Shown in pieces: positions 8,841 to 18,383 of a DNA stretch of 64,000 nucleotides. A program made the translations under genes and the position numbers. Source of the stretch: Roseibaca sp. Y0-43. Its GTDB lineage: Bacteria > Pseudomonadota > Alphaproteobacteria > Rhodobacterales > Rhodobacteraceae. Numbering within the stretch: position 1 is the first letter of the stretch; each line of letters starts with the position of its first letter. The stretch is from the NCBI RefSeq assembly GCF_020667835.1, contig NZ_JAFMPR010000004.1, positions 240,057 to 304,056 of the forward strand, in the 5' to 3' direction. The notes under the pieces were generated by a model that was given only the letters and a program-made list of their open reading frames with translations, had not been told where the DNA came from and made no database searches.

Positions 8841-11584
8841 TGCCCCAGCCTCTCCAGAAGTGCTGGCACATGCACCTGGTCGGATTTGTAATTGCCCGTC
8901 AACACATGGGTAATCAGGTTCACCCCGAAGCGATATGCCATCTCGCGCTGCTCCTCTCCCGACAGGCCCATCCCGATGCGCACCATGGGTTGGCCCATCT
9001 CGTCCACCGCCCACGCGCTGGCCCAGTCATGGCTGCCGATGATGACCGGCGTGACCCCGTCATTGAGGTTGCGAAACGGCATCCCCTCGGCGCGTTCGGC
9101 ATCGGCGGGCGCGGCTTCGACCCAGACATCACGGCCCGTGTAGCGGCCCGGAAAATCGCTCAGCAGGTAGAAGGTGCGGGTCAGGACATGGTCCTCTGGG
9201 ACTGGTTCAAGCGGCGGTATGTCCAGCGGGCGGGCGATGGCCTGCAAGCGGCGCTGTTCTGGCGTGGTGCGTGTCAGGCCGGCCAGTTCCGCGTCGCGCG
9301 TGTCGAACAGGATCAGGCCGCCGCCGCGCAGGTAGCGGTTCAGCTTTGCGTAGGCCGCATCCGACGGGATGGGCGTGTTTTCTGTGATCGGCCAATAGAG
9401 GAACGGGAAAAAGGTCAGCTCGTCGCGTTCAATATCGACCCCGATGGGCGGATCGGGTTCGACCGAGGTGCGGGCAAACAGGATGCGCGACAGCCCGCGC
9501 AGGCCCGCCTGCGCCATCTCGTCCACGCGCTCGTCGCCGGTCAGGATATGGCCCAACACCACCGCGCTGGTGGCTTGCAGCGCAAGGCGGTCGTCGGTGT
9601 CTTGCGCGTGGCCATCCACGGGCAGGGCCAGCGCCAGCAGCACCGCCGCCACGGCCCCGCCGCGCAGGCGGCCCGACAGCCAGAGCGCGGCCAGAATATC
9701 GACCAGCAGCAGGGCCAGCCCGGCAAGCAGCACCGGCGCGCGCAGATCGCGAGTGACCGCGACCGTGTCGCGCTCGACCGGCACGGATGTGGGCCAAGTG
9801 GCGCCGCTAAGTGCTTGGTCCGGGTCGATCAGGTTCAGCGCAAGGCTGCCCGCCGCGCTGGAATAGACACCGGGGCGCAACTCGGGGCCGAACTGACGTG
9901 CGGCCAATATCTCGCCCTCGATCGCCGCCTGATCGCTGACATCTTGCACCTCGCCAAACCCGTCGAGGGCGCGCTGGGGTTGCCAAAGCTGGTCTGCAAT
10001 GGCGCTCTCGTCCAGCGACGCGCCACGCGTGGACACGGCCAGTCGTTCCAGCATCTGCACGAACAGGCCCGACAGCGGCAGGGTGGACCAATCGGCATTG
10101 GCGGTGGTGTGCACCAGCACGATCTGCCCGTCGCCATCGAAGCGGCGCGTTACCAAGGGCGTGCCGTCGGCCAGCGTGGCAATCGTGCGCTCTGCCAGAC
10201 CGGGATCGGGCTGCGCCAGAACCTGCGCCGCGATGGTCACATCTTGCGGAATGTCTAGGCCCGCGAAGGGGCTTTCGGGGGCGAATTCGCGCAACAGGCG
10301 GGGCGCGCCCCAGCTCATCGCGCCGCCAACGGTGCGCCCGCCGATGCGCAAGCGCACGGGCAAGAGCGGGTCTTCGGCATCGCGCGCCACTTCAGAGGCC
10401 GCCAAGCGCGGCCCGGCAAAACGCAAGAGCATTCCACCACCGCGCACGAAATCAAGGATCTGGCCGGTCTCGACCTCTCCCAAGGCAGCCACGTCGACCA
10501 GGATCAGCACATCGGGCGCGGTCAGCAGCAGGTCGTCGATCGAAGGGCTCTCGATCAGTTCCGACACCGGCCCAAGCGCTTGGCGCAGGTAAAAGAAGGG
10601 CGACAGCAGATCGGCCCCTTCATCGCCCTCGCGCCCGGTTAGCAACGCGACCTTGCGCCGTTGCAGCGCGTCATCGGTCAGGGCCACGGCCCCCGCGCTG
10701 CGCTGTCCTTCGATCTGGAACCGGGTGATGCGGTTGCGCAATTCGGGTTGCAGGACAAGCTCGGCCCGTGCCAGCTCAGAGCCTGCTTCAAATGTCGCGG
10801 TCGCCCGCGCCAGCGCGCGCTCCACGCCTGCTGGGTCGCGGCCATGGGCGGTGATGCTCACCTCTGTCGCAGGCTGGCCGGACAGGCGCAGCGCGCGCAA
10901 TCCGAGGGTGCCTTCGCTCAGGCTTGGCGGTGCAAGCGCATAGATGGGGCGGCTGGTTTCAAACACGGTCAGCGCGCCACGCGCTTGCAGGGCATCCGTC
11001 AGGGCCGTGCGATAGGCATGGTCCAACCCGTCCGACAGCCAGTAGCTGTCCAGCCTGTCGGGAAGGGTGTCGGCCCAAGCCACCACGCTGTCGGCATCGG
11101 CCACGAAAGGCGCAGGTGCCAGCGCGCCCACGCGTTCGGCCCAGAATTGCGCGTCGCGCAGGGGCAGGGGGCCATCGGGCAGGTCGCTGAGCGCGACAAG
11201 CGCGACGGGGCGGTCGGCGCGCGCGGCCTCTGCCAACACCTCGCCCACGCGTTCGGTGCGGCGGCTCCAGTCGCGGGCGCTGGCCCAGCTGGCATCCATC
11301 ACCACCAGAAGCGGCGCATCGCCCGTGCGCGTGGCCTGCGGGTTCAACATGGGGCCGGCAAAGCCCACGATCAGTGCCGCCACCGCCAGCGCGCGCAGCA
11401 ACAGCAGCCACCATGGCGTTTTGTCGGTTTCCGTGCGCTCGTCCGTCAGGCCCAGAAGCAGCGCGACACCCGGAAAGCGGCGCACCACTGGCGCGGGCGG
11501 CACGGCGCGCAGCAGCCACCACAGGACCGGCAGCGCCACCAGCGCGGCCAGTAACCATGGCGAGGCGAAGCCGATAGCCCCCAT
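8837..11584 (-). CDS. BatA-domain / DUF4159 membrane protein
   Basis: The 915-residue protein starts with the aerotolerance-regulator (BatA) N-terminal domain: a hydrophobic segment beginning FASPWLLAALVALP, a PVVRRFPG motif and a second membrane helix near residue 60. A VWA-like region follows (LLVVMDASWAS), then further membrane helices around residues 640-690 and a C-terminal DUF4159 domain (about residues 700-915). That last domain has a glutamine-amidotransferase-like fold in its family. ATGA and GTGA-type overlaps on both sides couple it to its neighbours. In the family it occurs with MoxR and DUF58 genes as here. The function is not established; involvement in envelope or protein-complex maturation is inference from the MoxR association. 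Confidence 0.8.
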   Translation of the reverse strand: MGAIGFASPWLLAALVALPVLWWLLRAVPPAPVVRRFPGVALLLGLTDERTETDKTPWWLLLLRALAVAALIVGFAGPMLNPQATRTGDAPLLVVMDASWASARDWSRRTERVGEVLAEAARADRPVALVALSDLPDGPLPLRDAQFWAERVGALAPAPFVADADSVVAWADTLPDRLDSYWLSDGLDHAYRTALTDALQARGALTVFETSRPIYALAPPSLSEGTLGLRALRLSGQPATEVSITAHGRDPAGVERALARATATFEAGSELARAELVLQPELRNRITRFQIEGQRSAGAVALTDDALQRRKVALLTGREGDEGADLLSPFFYLRQALGPVSELIESPSIDDLLLTAPDVLILVDVAALGEVETGQILDFVRGGGMLLRFAGPRLAASEVARDAEDPLLPVRLRIGGRTVGGAMSWGAPRLLREFAPESPFAGLDIPQDVTIAAQVLAQPDPGLAERTIATLADGTPLVTRRFDGDGQIVLVHTTANADWSTLPLSGLFVQMLERLAVSTRGASLDESAIADQLWQPQRALDGFGEVQDVSDQAAIEGEILAARQFGPELRPGVYSSAAGSLALNLIDPDQALSGATWPTSVPVERDTVAVTRDLRAPVLLAGLALLLVDILAALWLSGRLRGGAVAAVLLALALPVDGHAQDTDDRLALQATSAVVLGHILTGDERVDEMAQAGLRGLSRILFARTSVEPDPPIGVDIERDELTFFPFLYWPITENTPIPSDAAYAKLNRYLRGGGLILFDTRDAELAGLTRTTPEQRRLQAIARPLDIPPLEPVPEDHVLTRTFYLLSDFPGRYTGRDVWVEAAPADAERAEGMPFRNLNDGVTPVIIGSHDWASAWAVDEMGQPMVRIGMGLSGEEQREMAYRFGVNLITHVLTGNYKSDQVHVPALLERLGQ

Positions 11585-12450
11585 CACGCGCGCCCCCCGT
11601 CCACGGCCTGCCACAGCGCCATCAGCGCGGTCGCGGGCGATTGGTCGGTATGATGACTCAGCACTTGCCAGCCGCTTTGACGCGCCAGCGCCGCCAGCGC
11701 ATCCTTGCGCGCGGCCAGCCGGTCGCGGTAGCGCGCTTGCAGGTCATTGGCGCGCAGGGTTTCGTGCCGCAAGGCGCCGCTCATGGATTCGAAGATAGAC
11801 CGCCCCTGATAGGGAAATTCCTCTTCCACCGGGTCGAGGATTTGCACCAGAACCCCCCGCACCCCGCGCGCGACCGCTTGGGCAACGGCACGCTCCAGCC
11901 CCTCTGTCGGGCCAAGGAAATCGGACAGGAACACCGCTTGCGAGCGCGCGGGCAAGACCGCGTCGGGCGGCGCGCCGAAATCGGCGCTGTCATCGCGGGC
12001 CAATGTCAGCGTCAGCGGCTCCAGTTGCGCGCGGCCCATGCGGGCGGGCAGGTCGGGCATCAGCCCCACGCGCTCACCGCCCTTCAGCAGCAGCACGGCC
12101 AGCGCCAAGCCCAGAAGCCGCGCGCGATCGGCCTTGGTTGCGCGGTCCTTCGCGCCTGAAAACGCCATTGCCTGCGCGCGATCCACCCAAAGCGTGACGG
12201 CCTGCGCCGCCTGCCATTCGGTTTCGCGCACGAAATGCGCATCCGCACGGCCAGAGCGCCGCCAGTCGATCCGGCCCGCACTGTCAGAGGCCGTCGCAGG
12301 GCGATATTGCCAGAACTCATCCCCTTGGCCCGCGCGCCTGCGGCCATGCGCGCCGGGCAGCACCGACGCCGCCAAATGCTCGGCCTGCGCCAGAAGCGCG
12401 GGCAGGGGCGCGGCCAGCCCCTCGGCACGTTGGCGCAGATCGGCTGTCAC
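11584..12450 (-). CDS. DUF58 domain protein
   Basis: The 288-residue protein contains the DUF58 signature: the GDEFWQYRPAT block followed by DWRRSGR around residues 43-66, then a VWA-like fold with VDRAQAMAFSG and VFLSDFLGP. DUF58 proteins are almost always encoded next to MoxR ATPases, as here, and are thought to be their partners or clients. The start is GTG at 12450, overlapping the moxR stop as GTGA; the stop overlaps the start of the DUF4159 gene. It has no signal peptide and is probably cytoplasmic. The molecular role is not known. Confidence 0.85.
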   Translation of the reverse strand: MTADLRQRAEGLAAPLPALLAQAEHLAASVLPGAHGRRRAGQGDEFWQYRPATASDSAGRIDWRRSGRADAHFVRETEWQAAQAVTLWVDRAQAMAFSGAKDRATKADRARLLGLALAVLLLKGGERVGLMPDLPARMGRAQLEPLTLTLARDDSADFGAPPDAVLPARSQAVFLSDFLGPTEGLERAVAQAVARGVRGVLVQILDPVEEEFPYQGRSIFESMSGALRHETLRANDLQARYRDRLAARKDALAALARQSGWQVLSHHTDQSPATALMALWQAVDGGRA

Positions 12451-13454
12451 GCGGCGGCCGCCATGTCCGTGGCTTGTGCGGCCACGCGGTCGATGATCTC
12501 GCCCAAGTCCACACCCTGCGCCCGCGCGGCAAAGCCAAGCGCCATACGGTGCGACAGGACCGGGCGCGCCATGGCCGCCACGTCATCGAGCGAGGGCGCA
12601 AGCCGCCCCTGCAACAACGCCCGCGCCCGCACCGTCAGCATCAGCGCCTGCGCCGCACGCGGGCCGGGGCCCCAGGCGACCATGCCCTGCACGGCCTCAT
12701 GTGCCTCTGGCTCGCCGGGACGGCAGGCGCGCACAAGATCAAGGATCGCATCGACCACGCGCTCGCCCACGGGCATCCGCCGCAAGAGCGCCTGCGCGTC
12801 GATCAGTTCGGCAGCGGTGAAGACCTCATGCGCGGTGTCTTCCGCCGCCCCGGTGGTGGCGATCAGGATGTCGCGCTCGGTATCGCGGTCGGGATAATTC
12901 ACGTCGATCTGCACAAGGAACCGGTCCAGCTGCGCTTCGGGCAGCGGGTAGGTGCCTTCCTGCTCCAGCGGGTTTTGCGTGGCCAGCACATGAAAGGGCG
13001 CGGCCAGCTTGTGATGGTGGCCCGCGACCGTCACCTCGCGTTCCTGCATGGCCTGCAACAGGGCGGCTTGCGTGCGGGGGCTGGCGCGGTTGATCTCGTC
13101 CGCCATCAGAAGCTGGCAGAAGATCGGCCCCTCGATGAAGCGAAATGCGCGTTTGCCATCTTCATTCACGTCCAGCACCTCTGACCCCAGAATGTCGGCG
13201 GGCATCAGGTCGGGGGTGAATTGCACGCGGTTGCCGTGCAGCCCCATCACGGTCGACAGCGTATCGACCAGCCGCGTCTTGCCCAAGCCCGGCAGGCCGA
13301 TCAACAGACCGTGGCCGCCACACAGCATGGCGGAGAGCGTCAGATCCACGACGGTTTCCTGCCCGATGAAGCGGCGGTTTATGCTGGCGCGCGCCTGCGC
13401 CAGTTTCTCGCCCAAGGCTTCGATCTGCTGGGGAAGGTCCGAGGCGTCAGTCAT
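12447..13454 (-). CDS. MoxR-family AAA+ ATPase
   Basis: The 335-residue protein is a complete MoxR ATPase. Walker A is GLPGLGKT at residues 53-60, Walker B is in LLMADEINRASPRTQAALLQ near residue 115, the sensor/arginine-finger region contains LATQNPLEQEGTYPLPEAQLDRF, and a small helical lid domain follows. MoxR ATPases act as chaperone-like factors in the maturation of protein complexes, usually with VWA or DUF58 partners encoded downstream, as in this operon. The start at 13454 has AAAGGA eight bases upstream. It is the first gene of the four-gene operon, so the promoter must lie in the 98 bp shared with the divergent DUF1285 gene. Confidence 0.93.
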   Translation of the reverse strand: MTDASDLPQQIEALGEKLAQARASINRRFIGQETVVDLTLSAMLCGGHGLLIGLPGLGKTRLVDTLSTVMGLHGNRVQFTPDLMPADILGSEVLDVNEDGKRAFRFIEGPIFCQLLMADEINRASPRTQAALLQAMQEREVTVAGHHHKLAAPFHVLATQNPLEQEGTYPLPEAQLDRFLVQIDVNYPDRDTERDILIATTGAAEDTAHEVFTAAELIDAQALLRRMPVGERVVDAILDLVRACRPGEPEAHEAVQGMVAWGPGPRAAQALMLTVRARALLQGRLAPSLDDVAAMARPVLSHRMALGFAARAQGVDLGEIIDRVAAQATDMAAAA

Positions 13455-13552
13455 GGGGCGCGTCCTTTTGCCTTTGGTTTTCGCCCTGCACACGGGGTGA
13501 AAACGCGCGAAGTCATGTTACGTTACCCTCTGACATATCGCAAAGGCAGCCA

Positions 13553-14155
13553 ATGGCAAAAACCCCGATGCAACAAAATACCGTGACACCTTCGGCAAAT
13601 GCGCTGGCCGATGCGGCGCGCGCCGCCAGCAAGGGAAAAGGCCTGCCGCCCGTGCATTTGTGGAACCCGCCCTTTTGCGGCGATCTGGACATGCGCATCG
13701 CCCGCGACGGCACCTGGTTTTACGAGGGCACGCCGATTGGGCGCCCCGCTTTGGCGCGGCTGTTCTCGACCATTCTGAAGCGCGAAGGTGACAAGTATTT
13801 CCTTGTCACCCCGGTAGAGAAGGTGGGGATCACCGTCGATGACGCGCCTTTTGTCGCGGTCGATTTCCGGGTCGCAGGCACGGGCTGTGACCAGCATGTG
13901 ACTTTCGTGACCAATATGGGCGACGAGGCTTTGGCCGGGCCCGACAACGCGCTGCGCGTCGAGCGCGATGCCGAGAGCGGCGAACCCGCGCCCTATATCC
14001 ACATTCGCGCGGGGCTAGAGGCGTTGATCGACCGCAAATCCTTTTATCGTCTGGTCGAGCTGGGACAGCATGCCGAGCATGACGGCGCGTCGTGGTTCGG
14101 TATCTGGTCGGCAGGCGTGTTCTTTCCGATCATTCCCTCTGCCGAACTGGCCTGA
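13553..14155 (+). CDS. DUF1285 family protein
   Basis: The 200-residue protein matches the DUF1285 family. Recognisable pieces are the PPVHLWNPPFCGDLDMRI block near residue 32, a YEGTPIGRPALARLFS block near 60 and a C-terminal SWFGIWSAGVFFPI segment. Family members are conserved in alphaproteobacteria next to MoxR genes, and this one is divergent from moxR with a 98-bp shared promoter region. It has no signal peptide or membrane helix. The function is unknown. Confidence 0.85.
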   Translation: MAKTPMQQNTVTPSANALADAARAASKGKGLPPVHLWNPPFCGDLDMRIARDGTWFYEGTPIGRPALARLFSTILKREGDKYFLVTPVEKVGITVDDAPFVAVDFRVAGTGCDQHVTFVTNMGDEALAGPDNALRVERDAESGEPAPYIHIRAGLEALIDRKSFYRLVELGQHAEHDGASWFGIWSAGVFFPIIPSAELA

Positions 14156-14231
14156 GCATGACGCAGCGATCGGGCTTGCCCATTGGCCGCTCTGGCCTGA
14201 CAGTTGGGGCTAGGCCAGAAACGGATCGCCC

Positions 14232-15527
14232 ATGCTCTACCAAGACCTGATTGCCCTGAAACGCGATGGCGCGGCACTTGCGCCCGACCAGATCGCGGCC
14301 CTTGTGCAGGGCTTGAGCGATGGCAGCTTGTCCGATGCGCAGGCGGGTGCGTTCGCCATGGCCGTGGTGCTACGCGGCATGAGCGCGCCAGAAACCGCCG
14401 ATCTGACGCTGGCGATGCGCGATTCGGGGCAGCGGTTGCACTGGGATCATGGCCCGGTCATCGACAAGCATTCGACCGGCGGGGTGGGCGATACGGTGTC
14501 GTTGGTTCTGGCGCCTGCGCTCGCGGCTTGCGGGGCGGTGGTGCCCATGATCTCTGGTCGGGGTTTGGGCCATACGGGCGGCACGCTCGACAAGCTGGAG
14601 GCGATCCCCGGCTACACCGTCACCCCCGACCCCGACCGCCTGCGGGCCGTGGTGGAGGATGCGGGCTGCGCCATCGTCGGCGCAAGTGCCGATTTGGCCC
14701 CTGCCGACCGCAGGCTTTACGCCATCCGCGACGTGACCGCGACGGTGGCATCGCAACCGCTGATCGTGGCCTCGATCCTGTCGAAAAAGCTGGCGGCGGG
14801 GGTGCAGGGCTTGGTGATGGATGTCAAAACCGGCTCTGGCGCGTTCATGCCCGACCCGGCCGATGCGCGCGCGCTGGCACACGCCTTGGTCACAGTGGCA
14901 GGGCACGCGGGGTGCCCCACGCGCGCGGTGCTCAGCGACATGAGCCAGCCGCTTGCCCCCGCCGCGGGCAACACGGTAGAATTGGCTGTCGCTTTGGACC
15001 TGTTGCGCGGCAAGGCCGATGCCGCCCCGCGCCTGCAAGAGATGGTGCTGGTGCTGGGGGCAGAAGCGTTGGTGCTTGCGGGCTTGGCCGACACGACCGC
15101 AGACGGGCGCGCGCGGATTGCGGATGCGCTGTCCTCTGGCCGCGCCGCCGAGCGTTTCGCCCGCATGGTTGCATCCCTTGGCGGGCCGCGCGATGTGATG
15201 GAAAGCCCTGCCTTGGACCGCGCGCCGGTCATGCGCCCGGTGCCCGCGCCGCAAGCGGGCCTGGTTGCGGCGTATGATACGCGCGCCATCGGGCAGGCGG
15301 TGATCGGCTTGGGCGGCGGGCGGCGCGCGGCCAGCGACCGGATCGACCCGCGTGTGGGCTTTTCCGCGATTGCCCCCCTTGGCACGAATGTCGCGGCGGG
15401 CGACGCGCTGGCCATGGTCCATGCCGCGACAGAGGGCGCAACGGACCGCGCCGTCGCCGCCTTTCAGGAAGCGTGCAGCATTGCAGACAGCGCCCGGATA
15501 CCCGAGCTTGTGACAGAGATCATCTGA
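14232..15527 (+). CDS. deoA: Thymidine phosphorylase
   Basis: DeoA cleaves thymidine with phosphate to thymine and 2-deoxyribose-1-phosphate in pyrimidine salvage. The 431-residue protein has the family signature at residues 79-100 (KHSTGGVGDTVS), the phosphate-binding region SGRGLGHTGGTLDKLE and the C-terminal alpha/beta domain with GLGGGR. The length is typical. Its 3' end overlaps the convergent lnt gene by 8 nt. Only 76 nt separate it from the DUF1285 gene upstream, so it may be read from that promoter. Confidence 0.95.
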   Translation: MLYQDLIALKRDGAALAPDQIAALVQGLSDGSLSDAQAGAFAMAVVLRGMSAPETADLTLAMRDSGQRLHWDHGPVIDKHSTGGVGDTVSLVLAPALAACGAVVPMISGRGLGHTGGTLDKLEAIPGYTVTPDPDRLRAVVEDAGCAIVGASADLAPADRRLYAIRDVTATVASQPLIVASILSKKLAAGVQGLVMDVKTGSGAFMPDPADARALAHALVTVAGHAGCPTRAVLSDMSQPLAPAAGNTVELAVALDLLRGKADAAPRLQEMVLVLGAEALVLAGLADTTADGRARIADALSSGRAAERFARMVASLGGPRDVMESPALDRAPVMRPVPAPQAGLVAAYDTRAIGQAVIGLGGGRRAASDRIDPRVGFSAIAPLGTNVAAGDALAMVHAATEGATDRAVAAFQEACSIADSARIPELVTEII

Positions 15528-16980
15528 CCCGCCGCACGGCTGCCACCCCGAAAGCCAATACCAGCAACGCGCCCCAGATTGGCCAGTCGCCCCAGCGGGC
15601 ATAGACCGTGGGCGGCAAGGGCGGGGGCAGGGCAATGTCCAGAAACCCGTCGGTGTTCAAGGCAAGGCTGCCCAAGGGGCGGCCATAGGCATCGAACCCG
15701 GCACTGACGCCGGTATTGGCGCTGCGCAACAGTGGCAAGCCTTGCTCTATCGTGCGCAGCCGCGCCTGTGCCAAGTGCTGATAGGGGCCAGACAGCGTGC
15801 CGAACCACGCGTCATTCGTGACCTGCACCAGCCAATCGGGGCGCGGGGTGGCGCGGCTGTGGCGGGGAAAGATCGCCTCGTAGCAGATAAGCGGCAAGGC
15901 GCGGCCCAAAGCGCCCATGTCCAGCACCTGCGGCCCCGGCCCGGCGCTATAGCCTTGCAGCATTTGGGCCGCCAAACCGCCCACCGGGCTGCCTGCGATC
16001 CAGTCGGCAAAGGGGATGTATTCGCCAAAGGGCACCAGATGGTGCTTGTCGTAAATCTGGCCCACGCGCGCGAAACTGTCGAGTAGCGCAAGGCTGTTGT
16101 AATAGCGCCCCGCGTCCAGCCGTTGCACGCCGAACGCGATCTGGGCCTCTGGGCCTTGCGCGGCAATCGCGTCGGCCATCATCCCCAGACCCGCACCGGG
16201 ATAGCTAAGCAGGAAAGGAACCGAGGTTTCGGGCCAGATGACCAGCGCAGGTGCTTGGGCGGCAGGGGCGGCGGTTTGGTCCAGCATCCGCTCGAAATAA
16301 AACAACGCGCGGTCCTGATCCCATTTTTCGGCCTGCGGGGCGTTGGGCTGGATCAGCCGCACGATTGGCCCGGCATCTGGTGCTTGATCCGGCAGCCGCG
16401 CGCTACCCCAAGCCCAAGCCCCGGAAACAAGTGCGACCGCCACCGCCGCGCCCACGACCCGGCCCCGCCCGGCGCTTCGCGCGGGCAAGACCATCGCCGC
16501 CAGCATCAGCGCCGATAAAAGCCCCGCGCCGCCAAGGCTGGCCAGTTGCGCGGCGGGGGTATCGATCAGCACATGGCCCAGCATCGCCCATGGAAAACCC
16601 GTCAGCACCCAGCCGCGCAGCAATTCCAGCGCAAGGAAGGCGACTGCGACCATGACGGGGCCAAAGCGCGCCGCCAGACCAGCACCGGCCCAGAACAGCG
16701 CCATGCCGCCCGCCATGAAGACCAGTGCGAAGGGGGCCATCCAGCCATGTGCGGCGGGGTTGATGAAGAAAGGCTGCACGATCCAGACAAGCGCCGCGCC
16801 GAAATAGCCGATCCCGGCCAACCACAGCCAGCGCATGGCGGCGCGCGGCGTGGCGGGCAGCAGCGCGAACAGACCGGCCCCGGCCAATATCGTTGCCCAC
16901 CACCAGCCCAGCGGGGCTTGCCCCAGCGCCATGACCGCGCCAAGGGCAGGCGCGACAAGCCACCGGGGCGGCTGGATCAT
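15520..16980 (-). CDS. lnt: Apolipoprotein N-acyltransferase
   Basis: Lnt adds the third acyl chain to the N-terminal Cys of lipoproteins in the inner membrane. The 486-residue protein has about six N-terminal transmembrane helices and a periplasmic nitrilase-like domain. The expected catalytic Glu, Lys and Cys are visible in WPETS (near residue 249), KHHLVPFGEY (near 310) and ICYEAIF (near 365), followed by a final membrane helix. The start overlaps the corC stop (ATGA). It is the last gene of the phoH-ybeY-corC-lnt operon, a common alphaproteobacterial arrangement. Confidence 0.95.
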   Translation of the reverse strand: MIQPPRWLVAPALGAVMALGQAPLGWWWATILAGAGLFALLPATPRAAMRWLWLAGIGYFGAALVWIVQPFFINPAAHGWMAPFALVFMAGGMALFWAGAGLAARFGPVMVAVAFLALELLRGWVLTGFPWAMLGHVLIDTPAAQLASLGGAGLLSALMLAAMVLPARSAGRGRVVGAAVAVALVSGAWAWGSARLPDQAPDAGPIVRLIQPNAPQAEKWDQDRALFYFERMLDQTAAPAAQAPALVIWPETSVPFLLSYPGAGLGMMADAIAAQGPEAQIAFGVQRLDAGRYYNSLALLDSFARVGQIYDKHHLVPFGEYIPFADWIAGSPVGGLAAQMLQGYSAGPGPQVLDMGALGRALPLICYEAIFPRHSRATPRPDWLVQVTNDAWFGTLSGPYQHLAQARLRTIEQGLPLLRSANTGVSAGFDAYGRPLGSLALNTDGFLDIALPPPLPPTVYARWGDWPIWGALLVLAFGVAAVRRVR

Positions 16981-17840
16981 TGCGCGGCTTTGGGCTGTGC
17001 TTCGGGCAGATGCACGCGCAGGCGGCGAATGCGGCGCGCGTCGGCGTCGATCACCTCGAACTCCAACCCGCTTGGGTGTTCGATCACCTCTCCGCGTACG
17101 GGCACATGGCCGGTCAGCACGAAGACCAGACCGCCCAGCGTGTCCACCTCTTCGTCCAGATCGTCGTCTATCAGCGCAATGCCCAGCGTTTCTTCCAGCT
17201 CTTCCAGCGTCGCGCGGGCATCGGCCATGTAGGTGGTCTCGTCGATCTGCTGGATCGCGACCTCGTCCTCGGTGTCGTGCTCGTCTTCGATTTCTCCGAC
17301 GACTTGCTCCAGCAGGTCTTCGATGGTTACAAGCCCGTCCACCCCGCCATATTCGTCGATGACAAGCGCCATATGCGAGCGTTCGGCCTGCATCTTGCGT
17401 AGCAGCACCGACAGCGGCATCGAGGGCGGAACATACAGGATCGGGCGCAGCAGCGGCGCAAGGTCCAGATCGTGATGACCGTTGAAGCCGTAATGCAGCG
17501 CGAGGTCTTTGAGCAGCAACAGGCCCAAGGGCTTGTCGAGCGTGTCCTCGTAGACCGGAATGCGGGAGTAGCCCGATTCGCGGAATTCCTGGACAATGTC
17601 CTTCAGGCTGGCATCATGGCTGAGCGCCACGATTTCCGCCTTGGGAACGGCAACATCCTCGACACGCAACCGTTGCAGGTTGGCAAGGCCGGGCAGGGTG
17701 CGCCCCAGCTTTTCGCCATGTCCCTCGGCCTCGTCAGGAGAGAGTGCATCGAACAGGCGGCTGAACAGCCCGCGTGGTTCGTTGCTGTGATCGTCTTGCG
17801 CGCTCTGCGCCGCACTAGATCCGTCTGTCGTGTCGCCCAT
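16977..17840 (-). CDS. CorC/HlyC-type CBS domain protein
   Basis: The 287-residue cytoplasmic protein has an N-terminal linker, a CBS domain pair (the first starting VPKAEIVALS near residue 66, the second ending VTIEDLLEQVVGEIEDEHD near 188) and a C-terminal CorC/HlyC transporter-associated domain. It has no DUF21 membrane domain, which agrees with the short CorC/YbeX type rather than the long haemolysin-like type. Homologues are linked to Mg/Co efflux and to ribosome-related functions of the ybeY neighbourhood, but the precise role is unsettled. It lies between ybeY and lnt, overlapping lnt by 4 nt. Confidence 0.9.
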   Translation of the reverse strand: MGDTTDGSSAAQSAQDDHSNEPRGLFSRLFDALSPDEAEGHGEKLGRTLPGLANLQRLRVEDVAVPKAEIVALSHDASLKDIVQEFRESGYSRIPVYEDTLDKPLGLLLLKDLALHYGFNGHHDLDLAPLLRPILYVPPSMPLSVLLRKMQAERSHMALVIDEYGGVDGLVTIEDLLEQVVGEIEDEHDTEDEVAIQQIDETTYMADARATLEELEETLGIALIDDDLDEEVDTLGGLVFVLTGHVPVRGEVIEHPSGLEFEVIDADARRIRRLRVHLPEAQPKAAQ

Positions 17841-17855
17841 TGGTCCTTTCCGGCA

Positions 17856-18383
17856 TTACAAGGGCATATCAGCCCCAAGTTCATATGGGTTTTGCACCCC
17901 CAGCGTGGCAAGTATCGCGATTTCGGTTTCTTCCATCAACGCGGCATCTTTGTCACGGATATGGTTGTATCCCAAAAGATGTAACACGGAATGAACGACC
18001 AGATGCAACAAATGTGCGGGCAATGTTTTGTCCTGTTCGCGCGCCTCTCGGGTGCAGGTCTCATAGGCCAGCGCGATATTGCCCAGTGATTCGGGGTCGT
18101 CCGGGTCGCCTTCGGGGGGCAGGTCGGGCAAGTCGCCATCCGCTTCGGCCGACATGTCCCATGCGGGCCAGCTCAGCACGTTGGTGGGCACGGGCTTGGC
18201 GCGGAACTGGGCGTTGAGCGCCGCGATGCGCGCATCGTCGCAGGCGAGGAGGGCGATCTCGTATTCCGCGGCGGGCAGGTCAAGATGCGCAAGCGTGGCG
18301 CGTGCTGCGCGTTCTGCCAAGTCTTGCAACATGGCCAAGTCCCAAGCGCCGCCCTCGTGCACAAGGTCGATCAGGTCAGCCAC
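17856..18383 (-). CDS. ybeY: rRNA maturation endoribonuclease YbeY
   Basis: YbeY is a metal-dependent RNase in rRNA maturation and ribosome quality control. The 175-residue protein ends with the zinc-binding motif HSVLHLLGYNH, a conservative variant of HGxLHLxGYDH (Ser for Gly, Asn for Asp) with the three His intact. I chose the GTG start at 18383, which has GAGGA about seven bases upstream and overlaps the phoH stop by 8 nt. An ATG at 18404 would add seven residues. It also contains an acidic insertion (residues about 75-100, rich in Asp, Pro and Glu) in the middle of the domain. Confidence 0.92.
   Translation of the reverse strand: MADLIDLVHEGGAWDLAMLQDLAERAARATLAHLDLPAAEYEIALLACDDARIAALNAQFRAKPVPTNVLSWPAWDMSAEADGDLPDLPPEGDPDDPESLGNIALAYETCTREAREQDKTLPAHLLHLVVHSVLHLLGYNHIRDKDAALMEETEIAILATLGVQNPYELGADMPL

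Noticed and set aside
6744..10258. Long plus-strand open frames opposite the BatA/DUF4159 and amidotransferase-like genes
   Set aside because: They are shadows of high-GC coding sequence; the minus-strand genes have proper starts, coupled overlaps and known domains.
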